This document shows positions 10,744-19,500 of a stretch of DNA of 64,000 nt, piece by piece. Position 1 is the first letter of the stretch, and every line of letters begins with the position of its first letter. Both the position numbers and the translations under genes were made by a program. This DNA is from Verrucomicrobium spinosum DSM 4136 = JCM 18804 (GTDB lineage: Bacteria; Verrucomicrobiota; Verrucomicrobiia; Verrucomicrobiales; Verrucomicrobiaceae). Below the pieces are notes generated by a model, which did not search any database, was not told where the DNA came from, and saw only the letters and a program-made list of their open reading frames with translations. The DNA lies in assembly GCF_000172155.1 (NCBI RefSeq), contig NZ_ABIZ01000001.1, positions 5,861,105 through 5,925,104 of the forward strand. The letters are read 5' to 3'.

Positions 10744-11769
10744 TCACGCCACTGGCGGCGGATTCCTTTCGAAGCCTTGTTGATGCCAGTACGGATAGAT
10801 CGCGGGAACCTTGCTGGCGGCATCGAGTTTAGCCACCTGTTCGGAGGTGAGATTCCAGCCCACTGCCCCCAGGTTTTGGCGAAGTTGCTCTTCGTTGCGC
10901 GCTCCAATGATCACGCTAGAGACGGTAGGACGTTGGAGAAGCCAGTTGATCGCCACCTGCGGGATGGACTTGCCTGTTTCCTGCGCCACGGCGTCCAGGG
11001 CATCCACTACGGTAAAAAGGTACTCGTCAGGCACTTGTGGCCCATACTGGGCGGTATCATGCAGGCGGCTGGTCTCAGGCAGCGGCTGGCCCCGGCGCAA
11101 TTTTCCAGTCAGTCGGCCCCACCCCAGGGGACTCCACACCATCGCACCCACTTTTTGATCCAGTCCCAGCGGCATCAGTTCCCATTCGTACTCACGCCCA
11201 ATCAGCGAATAGTAAGCCTGATTGGCCACATAGCGGGCAAGACCGTACCGGTCCGCAAGCGCCAGTGACTTCATGAGATGCCAGCCAGAAAAGTTGGAAC
11301 AGCCCAGATAGCGAATCTTGCCCGCCTTCACCAAATTATCGAGCGTGCTCAGTGTCTCATCGACAGGGGTCATGGCATCGAAACCATGAAGCTGGAAGAG
11401 ATCGATGTAGTCGGTGCCCAGGCGCTTCAGGCTGCCCTCGATGGAGCGGATCAAATGATGGCGAGAGGACCCGACGTCATTGGGACCGTCGCCTAGGCGA
11501 AACGTGGCTTTGGTCGAAATCAGCACCTGATCGCGGCGGCCTTCAATCGCCTTTCCGAGAATCTCCTCTGCCTGCCCGTCGGAGTACACATCAGCGGTGT
11601 CGAACATGTTCAACCCGGCCTCCAGACAGATGTCCACCATCTTCGTGGCCTCTGCCACATCACTGCCTCCCCAGGCCTTGAAGAAGGCGGTGCGCCCGCC
11701 CCATGTGCCGGTGCCAAAAGTCAATACCGGCACTTTGAGTCCGGACCCGCCAAGCAGTCTGTGTTCCAT
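10744..11769 (-). CDS. Aldo/keto reductase family oxidoreductase
   Basis: A 341-residue NAD(P)H-dependent (beta/alpha)8 barrel enzyme. It begins with the family signature MEHRLLGGSGLKVPVLTFGT. The catalytic tetrad is visible as D and Y in MFDTADVYSDGQAEEILGKA, K in VLISTKATF and H in IDLFQLHGFD. The motif GKIRYLGCSNFSGWHL and the cofactor-binding end IIGARNEEQLRQNLGA are also present. Length and motifs match the YghZ/YajO-type group that reduces aldehydes or ketones. The physiological substrate is unknown. The nearest gene upstream (HD hydrolase) is 105 bases away on the same strand. Confidence 0.92.
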   Translation of the reverse strand: MEHRLLGGSGLKVPVLTFGTGTWGGRTAFFKAWGGSDVAEATKMVDICLEAGLNMFDTADVYSDGQAEEILGKAIEGRRDQVLISTKATFRLGDGPNDVGSSRHHLIRSIEGSLKRLGTDYIDLFQLHGFDAMTPVDETLSTLDNLVKAGKIRYLGCSNFSGWHLMKSLALADRYGLARYVANQAYYSLIGREYEWELMPLGLDQKVGAMVWSPLGWGRLTGKLRRGQPLPETSRLHDTAQYGPQVPDEYLFTVVDALDAVAQETGKSIPQVAINWLLQRPTVSSVIIGARNEEQLRQNLGAVGWNLTSEQVAKLDAASKVPAIYPYWHQQGFERNPPPVA

Positions 11770-11874
11770 GAGAAATAAGTCGATGAAGCGTTGTGTTGAT
11801 GCGTCGCACGCTTCAATACGCTACCCACCCAAGATCAGCCGCACGATCCTTCCAGGAATGCCAACGGAACCCGG

Positions 11875-12519
11875 CTACAGGGAACCTCCGCCCTCAAATT
11901 TAGAGAGCGCGAGCTTTCTCGCCAAGTTCGACCGGGCCTGAGCCTCGTACTTCTCGCGGAACAGCCGGGTCCGGTAAATGAAGTTCCGCTGCAGAAACTT
12001 CCGCAGGACATCACGGCGCTTTTCCGCATAAAGTTCAGCCGGCACCCAGTCGTACTCCCGCCGGATGGCCCGGTCATATTCCTCGAACCTCGGCCAGAGC
12101 TGCCCCAGGATGGCCAGATCCACATCCACCATCACGGCTCCGTCGGTGTCCGGTTCCGCGTGATGAGTCTTGGTCAGCATTACCAGATCATGAACCTTTC
12201 TTGCCAGGTCATCCTGCCCGCGCCCCGCCTCCCGCAGACACTCCAGGGCCAGATCCGCACTGCGCTCCTCATTGTCTGTGGCGCGGGAGTCGTACACCGC
12301 ATCATGGAACCAGAGCGCAAACTCCACAGCGGGCGCATCTGTCACCAGATGGCGAGCCACATCGAGCCCCGCCAGGCACCCGGAGAGGTGCCGCGAATTG
12401 TGGTAGGCCCGGCCGATCTCGCCATACGCCGCCATCAACCGGTCAAACCAAGGCGCTGCCGCACCTTCCAATCCCAGTTCCGTCCACACCTTCTCAAACC
12501 TTGCCTTCGTCAAACGCAT
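11875..12519 (-). CDS. HD-domain metal-dependent phosphohydrolase (COG4339-like)
   Basis: A 214-residue protein with the HD-family metal ligands AYHNSRHL (first His), WFHDAVYD (His-Asp pair) and VMVDVDLAILG (distal Asp). The order and spacing match the COG4339 predicted HD phosphohydrolases. The substrate is unknown. ATG 12519 is chosen because GGAGG lies 8 bases upstream; a longer in-frame start at 12552 lacks such a site. The gene lies 64 bases after the stop of the third giant envelope gene on the same strand, so it could be transcribed with that operon, but its protein has no obvious link to the envelope. Confidence 0.88.
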   Translation of the reverse strand: MRLTKARFEKVWTELGLEGAAAPWFDRLMAAYGEIGRAYHNSRHLSGCLAGLDVARHLVTDAPAVEFALWFHDAVYDSRATDNEERSADLALECLREAGRGQDDLARKVHDLVMLTKTHHAEPDTDGAVMVDVDLAILGQLWPRFEEYDRAIRREYDWVPAELYAEKRRDVLRKFLQRNFIYRTRLFREKYEAQARSNLARKLALSKFEGGGSL

Positions 12520-12583
12520 CTCTATATCCTCCGTCCCCTTCTGGTCCTGCATTTTGTCCCCATCCTGATGCGTTGCGCAACTT

Positions 12584-15500
12584 CTATCGCATTCTTTTTC
12601 TTCTTGCCCGCAGCAGCGCCTCGATCGACACCAACCCTGCCAAGCCAGCCACCAGCGACCACAGTGATGCAGTGCGGGCAGGCTCCCATGGCCGGGAGAT
12701 CTCCATTTCCACCGTGGCATGATCCTTGAGCTTGCGGAAGTGATACACTGTCCCTGACAGCGGCACGTCCACCGGAAGCGAGAGACGACCCGCTGGCTTA
12801 AGTTGCTGAGACGGCGGTTGTTGTGGCGCAAATGGATCCTGCGGCGCGGTGCCAGAAGCAGTGGCGGCAAAGGGGTCTGCTGCTGCCGGGGCCGCGGGAA
12901 CAGGACTTTCCCAAACCCGGCTCACACCATTCAACATCTTGGCGCGTTGGTGATCACGCGTGGTGTCAAAATACTCGCCGTGTTTTTGCTCCGCACGTTC
13001 CATGCCCCGACGTGCCGCCGAGTTGTACTTGTCCAGCCGGAGGACATCCTGGAAGCTGCGGATGGCGGCATCGTAGTCCCCAATGTTGTAGTAGCTGTAG
13101 CCCCCCTGAAGAAGGCGCTCCCCTTCGGCAACAGGTGCATTCATTGGAACATCTGCAATGACTGGTGCGTTCGGTGGAGTCCCCTGCGGCATGGGCACCT
13201 GCGTTATCGAACCAGACACGACCGTTGCCATCTGCTGCGAGTCGGTGGAATTATTGTAGGCATTGGCCCTTCCCAGATTCGCCCCTTTTGAAGGAGTGGG
13301 TTTTGCCTCCGCATTTTTGGACGCCGCAGCCTCATCCTTGAATTCATTCTGCGGCTTGCCCGCTGCAAAGAACTTGTTGTCCACCGCCACGTTGTCATTC
13401 AGCACCGTGTTGTCCCCGAGTGCCACGGCTCCAAAGTCAGCAGTGGGAGCAAGAAGCTGCCTACCATCGGCCAAGCTGTTGGCTGTCCAACTGTTGCTGC
13501 TCACCCCTCCCTGGGGAATCTGGGGCGGGTCGAATTGTCCCTGCACAGCACCGTTGCCGTTCGTCCGATTCCCGAAGACCGGCACCTTGAGGCGGTTTTC
13601 ATCCAGAACGATGGATTGTTGCTGCAGTTGCTCCTCGATCTGCCGGTTGCTTTTGGACAAGGTAGCATCGTCATCCGCGAGAAATTCCTTCCCCTTCATC
13701 TTGGAAGGCTTGCGGTTGTAGGAACTGCTCTTCTTGTTCTGCTGGTACTGTTTGAGCTCCTTCAGTTGCTTCTCGGCATTCCCCAAGGCTTCTTGCGCGT
13801 CCGCCTGACTGATGTTGGCGGAGCTGGCCACACGATTCAGTCGCATCGCATCGCTCAGTTTCTGCTGGGCTTTTTCATCCTCATAGACTTCCTCAACGAC
13901 AGCTTCCATGTTCCCATCAACGGAGCCCAGATCGTATTTCTCCGGCACCCACACATTCCACAGAGTGCGCTCTGCAGAGAGGCCGACCAGTTCAGGATCA
14001 TCCAGCTTCGTACGCCCCTTCAACCCCTTTCGGTCCGAGGCATTCACACGATAGACCAGCTGCACCTGCTGGGACAGCTCACCGGGGCGCATCTGAATGA
14101 GCGGAATCAGAAACAGGGATTTCCCGTCACGCTCTCCCAGGTCCGCACGCACCCGCTCGCCACCCACTGTCACCGAAACCAGCTCTGCCCCTTCCGGCAG
14201 GCGCAGGGGCAGGAACTGCAGTGACCGGTTGGCCAGGGAGTACACCACTGTCTCCCACCGCTCACCATTCGGGCGCAGGGCGGAGGTGATGTCCGCGAGA
14301 GTGACGATGGCGGCATTCCCCGCAGTGGCCTCCGTGCGTGAGAAGCTGAGCTTCACATCTGCCTGGTCATTCCGCCCGAGGAAGTACTGGGCCTGCCCCA
14401 GTGCCGTCGGCAGATACGGCACATTCTGCGCGACCGTCTCGTCCACCCCTTGCAGGGAGGACTTCACCTCGCTGGCAGACGCATTGTCCACAATGAAAAA
14501 CCGGCGGGCTCGCGTTGCCCCGTCCACCCTCACCAGAGGGAGCGACTGATTTCCCTCCAGCGGCACTTCCCAATCGAGGGTCGCCGCCGCCGTGTTCAAG
14601 ACATCACTCTGGAATCCCACGGTGTACTCCCTCCGGTCTCCCACCACCTTCGACTGGGAATCCCGTAAATTGACTCCTCGCACCCTCGCCTCCGGCAGAG
14701 AGGCGGGCAGGCTCAGTTTCAATTCACGCAACATCCCCTGATCCATCTGCACTCCCACTTGTTGGGAGTAGAGCAGGCCCGCATCCGTCGCCTGGGCCAG
14801 GAGCACGGCATTAACACCGAATTTTGCAGGCTGCGGAAGCAGAGACACGGGTGGCAGATCCGACAATACGGACTCTCTCCCATCCAGGGACTCCCAGCGC
14901 AAGGCACGCTTCACCGTCTGCGGCTCCGTCACAGAGAACACGCTCCTTGACGTCGTGACATCAAACTCCCGCCACTTGGATTCTGGAGCCAAACCAATGC
15001 GCGTCTCCGTGGCAGCATGCGTGGCGAGATAGGCAACGGCCGTGAGTCCCAAGACGCCCTCCACATTCACCGCAGGCAGCGTCACCGCTGCCGCCGCAGT
15101 TCCCGGCGGACGCACCTGAGTCAGATTCAGCACGATCCGCACCTCTCTCAATCCGCTCGCGTCAAACTGGATGAAGACTCCCGTATCATCCCGCTGCCAG
15201 CTCTTGATGCCTGGCCCCGTAAGACTCTGCACCTCATACCCCTTGACGAGCGGCACATACGCCTCATGGAGCGGCAGCCGGCCTGCATGGAGCGTCAGGG
15301 CAGCGAGGATCTCCACCTTCTCCGCGCTCAACTGATAGACCGCTTCCACCTCGCCTGTGACGCCATTCGGTGCCGGCTCCACCTTGTACTTCAGAGTCGC
15401 CTGTCCCGGGGCAATCCAGTACCCAAGACCAACGGCACTGGCATCCGTCCGCCGCTCCAGTTCTGGTCCAGCCACAGGCGTCACGACCAGGGCCGGGGAG

Positions 15501-16591
15501 GCTCGCAGCCCCACCGCCCTCTCAAGCCTCGTCGCCAGGGCACCCACGTACGGCGCGATTCTCTCCCCCGCAGCGCCGGGTGCCGCACGGCTGAAATCAG
15601 CCGTGAAGGTGAACTCATCACGCACCGGGGCCGCTGTGGTAATTTCCGCAAACTTTCGCGCCCCATTTTCGCGAAGGACCACGGACCGGACGCCCGTAGC
15701 GGACCAGCGCAGCAGTTGCAGATCACGATCTACCTCCAGGGTGAACTGGCGGCGCTCGGCTCCGGGGAATCTGAACCGGGCCAAGACGTCCACCCTTTCC
15801 TGCAAAGGGCGCGCCGTCACATAGGATTGCACCTCCGCCACTGCTGGCAAGGCCATGCCGGTTGCCCGTCGGGCGGGTTCGCGCTGTAACTTGAGCTCCC
15901 GCACTCCGGCCAGGGCAAAGGTGAAGACACGACGTCCATCCCTCACCTCTTCAGATACCATTTGAGCCCCCACCCCTGCCCCCAGACCAGGCAAGCCATC
16001 CGTCAGCGGCACCATCACCCGCAGCACACTGGAGACCGCCACCGGGAGTTTGAGAGTCGTTTCCTGCCACCCCTGGGGCAGGGCACGGGAGGCCTTTCCG
16101 GCCAGCTCATGCGCCCCCGGTTTCTCAATGAGGACCGCTCCATCCTTCAGCGGCGCAGCATGGCCATCGAGCGTCCATTGACTGCCTGCCGAGTCCCCCA
16201 GGGCAAACTCAAGCGGCAGGGTTCGCCAATCGCCCTGAGTGGTCGCCTGCAGCCTGCTGCCCACCACCACCTCAGTCTCGCGCACCTCCACCTCATGCAG
16301 CGCCAGGTTCACCACCGCCGCCTCGCCCTTCAGCCCCTCCTGGTCCTTTTCCGGGCGACGGGCCTCCTTGGCCAGGTCCCACAGTTTTTGAAAGGCATCG
16401 TAGTCGAGGTAATAACGCTCCGGCTTCTGCCCCTGCAATGGCCGGGAGGCATCAAAGGGAACGATCACCGAATGCACCGCGGGGTCCGCGGGAAACTCCG
16501 GCTTCTCCTGTGCCCTCAAACCGTGGCTCAAGGCCAGACAAAGAGCCCCTCCGACCACCAGCTTTTGATGGTTGAGTGAGGAATGGTTCAT
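12584..16591 (-). CDS. Giant envelope protein 3: signal peptide, beta-rich ectodomain, TPR segment, single C-terminal anchor
   Basis: A 1335-residue protein of unknown function. A signal peptide (about 1-28, ending LRAQ) leads into a segment with SVIVPF and YYLDYDAFQKLW, equivalent to segments at the same place in the two upstream proteins. The long middle is beta-rich. The stretch LPLRLPEGAELVSVTV is the counterpart of RQFLxxxLPxGA in the others. A Gln/Asn-rich, partly coiled region (about 910-1140) follows, then a TPR-like segment (about 1150-1225: YYNIGDYDAAIRSFQDVL, then AARRGMERAEQ) like that preceding secretin domains in Verrucomicrobiota. A Pro-rich linker and a single helix (LWSLVAGLAGLVSIEALL) with a basic tail (RARRKRMR) end it. 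The start ATG overlaps the upstream stop as ATGA, so translation is coupled. Confidence 0.88.
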   Translation of the reverse strand: MNHSSLNHQKLVVGGALCLALSHGLRAQEKPEFPADPAVHSVIVPFDASRPLQGQKPERYYLDYDAFQKLWDLAKEARRPEKDQEGLKGEAAVVNLALHEVEVRETEVVVGSRLQATTQGDWRTLPLEFALGDSAGSQWTLDGHAAPLKDGAVLIEKPGAHELAGKASRALPQGWQETTLKLPVAVSSVLRVMVPLTDGLPGLGAGVGAQMVSEEVRDGRRVFTFALAGVRELKLQREPARRATGMALPAVAEVQSYVTARPLQERVDVLARFRFPGAERRQFTLEVDRDLQLLRWSATGVRSVVLRENGARKFAEITTAAPVRDEFTFTADFSRAAPGAAGERIAPYVGALATRLERAVGLRASPALVVTPVAGPELERRTDASAVGLGYWIAPGQATLKYKVEPAPNGVTGEVEAVYQLSAEKVEILAALTLHAGRLPLHEAYVPLVKGYEVQSLTGPGIKSWQRDDTGVFIQFDASGLREVRIVLNLTQVRPPGTAAAAVTLPAVNVEGVLGLTAVAYLATHAATETRIGLAPESKWREFDVTTSRSVFSVTEPQTVKRALRWESLDGRESVLSDLPPVSLLPQPAKFGVNAVLLAQATDAGLLYSQQVGVQMDQGMLRELKLSLPASLPEARVRGVNLRDSQSKVVGDRREYTVGFQSDVLNTAAATLDWEVPLEGNQSLPLVRVDGATRARRFFIVDNASASEVKSSLQGVDETVAQNVPYLPTALGQAQYFLGRNDQADVKLSFSRTEATAGNAAIVTLADITSALRPNGERWETVVYSLANRSLQFLPLRLPEGAELVSVTVGGERVRADLGERDGKSLFLIPLIQMRPGELSQQVQLVYRVNASDRKGLKGRTKLDDPELVGLSAERTLWNVWVPEKYDLGSVDGNMEAVVEEVYEDEKAQQKLSDAMRLNRVASSANISQADAQEALGNAEKQLKELKQYQQNKKSSSYNRKPSKMKGKEFLADDDATLSKSNRQIEEQLQQQSIVLDENRLKVPVFGNRTNGNGAVQGQFDPPQIPQGGVSSNSWTANSLADGRQLLAPTADFGAVALGDNTVLNDNVAVDNKFFAAGKPQNEFKDEAAASKNAEAKPTPSKGANLGRANAYNNSTDSQQMATVVSGSITQVPMPQGTPPNAPVIADVPMNAPVAEGERLLQGGYSYYNIGDYDAAIRSFQDVLRLDKYNSAARRGMERAEQKHGEYFDTTRDHQRAKMLNGVSRVWESPVPAAPAAADPFAATASGTAPQDPFAPQQPPSQQLKPAGRLSLPVDVPLSGTVYHFRKLKDHATVEMEISRPWEPARTASLWSLVAGLAGLVSIEALLRARRKRMR

Positions 16592-19500
16592 ACCGCGAAC
16601 TCCTTTCCGCGAATCTGCCGTGATGACGGGACCGGAGTGGACCAGAGCAGGAGTTTCCATAGAAGTCGAAGGCCAAAGCCCAGCAGCCAGCCCAACAGGA
16701 CGGCATTGCAAGAGGGCAACAAGTGGGGGAACAAAAGGGGCGGCACGAACGTGAGCAGCAGACAAAGGAAGAGAGTGGTCATCCAGGGGCGATCACGCCC
16801 GATCAATCGGAACGCCAGGGCTCCAAGGATCACCAGAAGACTGGTGCGGAACAATTGCCAGTCCCAGGAGACGTAGTGAATCACGAGCGGCTCTGCCTTT
16901 TGATGGCCGGAGAAGCCCAGGACTTGCCCAGCAGTCGGAAGGTCCAGCTCCACTGGCAGAATCCCGGCCTTGCTGGACTTGGCAAGTTTGGCTCGCATCC
17001 GCTTCAATGCCTCGGCAGTCATGGACTCAACATAAGCCTCGACCCGATCCAATTGAACCTGAGTTCCCCTGACGATCAGTTGGTTGGTCGACGCGACATA
17101 AACGGCGGACGAACCCTCTGGAAAACTCACCCCGCTGCTGGAGAGGATCTCCAGAGCAGTTCCTTTTCTCGTCAATGCAGAAGGAACTTCGCCCCGTCTC
17201 GCAAACGGATCCATCGGCTCAGTCCCACCCGCATTCATGGTAAGGAAGCCTGGAGGAACCTTGAAAGTTCGTGTGTACATCTCGGCCCCCACATCCGACA
17301 GAGGGACGATCACCACAGCGAATGGCTCTATCCTGTACTTCATTCCGGCCAACTCCGTCACATATCGCAAAGCCTCACTCATGGGCACATCCTTGAGATC
17401 CAGGCTGATCTGCGCCGTGCTGGGCGTGGAACCAGACTTCATAATCAGATTGATTCCCTTCCTTGAAGGATCTCTCTCCACCGTGTCAAAGTCGCGGCTT
17501 TTAATTCGCAGAAACTCAATGGCTTCCTCGATCGATGCTCCTTGGAACTGGACTTGGGGAAAGATGATCCTGTTCATCTTGCTCGTGTAGTAGCCACTGG
17601 CATCCGCCCCCCCCTGTCCTTTGTCGGACTTTTCCGCGAACTCCTCCATGTTCCATTCATCCACTGACGAGTATGCGCGCTGGAGGTCCTCCACAAAGGC
17701 CTCCACCTGATCCAGATTGGGCTGCGTATTGCGAGCCACCAACGCCTCCGTCTCCGCATCGTAGGCCGCATTCGCCCCATCGGGAAACGAGATGCCCTGG
17801 GCCTTCAGCAGATCCACCACTGAAACCAACCCTTTGGGCGGCAACTCACTCTTATGGCCGGTCGCCTTGCTCTGCAATTCCAGATAATGCCGCAGCAGAA
17901 GCTTGTAGCGCTGCGTGTACTGCTCCGTGCCCACATCAGACAAGGGCCCCACCACGATATGGTCTGTCTTGATGACGTATTTGCAGCCGGCCAGTTCTGT
18001 CACGTAGCGTAGGGCTTCAATGAGGGGCACATCTTTCAAATCCAAGCTTATCTGTGCGGTGCTAGGGGTGGATCCCCTTTGCACAACCATCCTCACCCCT
18101 TTCTTCTCCGGATCACTTTCAGCGGCCATCCTGTCGAGCGCACTCATCGCCACCTCCAACGAAACCCCCTCGAAATGCACTTTCGGCAAAATGATTCGAT
18201 TGAACTTCATCGTCAGCGCCTGGATGGCAGCGGCATTATCCGGGCGCTGACTTTCTATCCACCAGTCACTGTCACTCACCTTCGAATCGCCGCCGGGCGT
18301 GAACTCAACGGATGCTGCAACAGGGTACCCTGACGCCGGGCTCCAGTAAGGCCACGGAAGCTCATCCCAGAGAGTCGCCAACAAGCTTCGGGGCACATCT
18401 GCCTGTACTTCTCCCACTTCCAATCCACCGCCGCTGTGATGCAGGGCGTAGCCGTCTGGTGCATGCACCTTCCACTGTGAGCTCAACACCGGCACCCCGT
18501 CCAGCACTGCGGGCGGTTCCAGAGGGGTCTTGCCCCATGAGCCCCATGTGATCGGAGCTGTTTCATAGACCACCTTGGCCGATACAAAATCGGCTTCGGA
18601 GTTCAGCACAGGCAACGGCAACCGCAACTGGTCAGCACCCCCCGCCTGCACGGGCTTCACAGGCCGATCCTGCACCAGTGTGCTCAGCAGCACCGCCCCC
18701 TTGGGAAGCGCCAACGCGAGGAACTGCCGGCCATTGTGCCGTAGCGTGTACGTCACCTCGTGACGCACCGGACCGTTCTGGCCGATGATGCTCACCATGC
18801 GGGCCTGCAACACGAGAGCCCCTGCAAGAGCGGCCGGCTTGTGCCGTTTGGCCGTGATCTGGATGGAGTGTTCTCCACCTGTTGAACTGAAGGCAGCAAT
18901 CACCCGATGTCTCGGCTGATAGCCGGACACCGCTGGAGGCCGCAGCGAGTCCAGGGGCTGCACACCCTTTGTTTCGAACTCAATCTCCGTATCCGTATTC
19001 GCCTCCACCACCCAGGCCGTGGTACGACGTCGGGCTCCGGGCGTGCCGATGTCCGGCAAAGTGGAGTGCAGAGATTGGCCGTCACCGTCTGTCGCAGGCA
19101 GGCTCATCCGGAACCGGATGCTCTCCGCGCCCAGCACTTCCTTCCGTAGCGTGAAGTGCCAGACGCCTGAGGCATCATCCAGCACCTGCTCCGCCACCAG
19201 CGGAGACGTCACGCGGAACAAAGGCGCCAGCTTGGGATCCAGTTTTACATCGAACTTGCGCAGCGGCGCTCCGTTCACCAGCAGTTCGAGCTGCCCTTCG
19301 ATCTCCACCTGCCGTGCTCTCGGCAGTGCATAGACAGTCACTGCGACGTCGTGCACGGGCGCGCGGCGCGACACTTCGAACTGAAGCTGCCAGTCCTTCA
19401 GGCAATACCAGGCCATGCGGCCTTTCACCGGGGAGAGCCTGATGTCACGGGCCTCAAGGCCGGTCGTGGCAGTCACGTTCACCTTCCACGACTCATCAAA

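Noticed and set aside
10404-10907. 167-codon minus-strand frame between the thioesterase and aldo/keto reductase genes
   Set aside because: It overlaps the ends of both supported genes in another frame and has no recognisable features.
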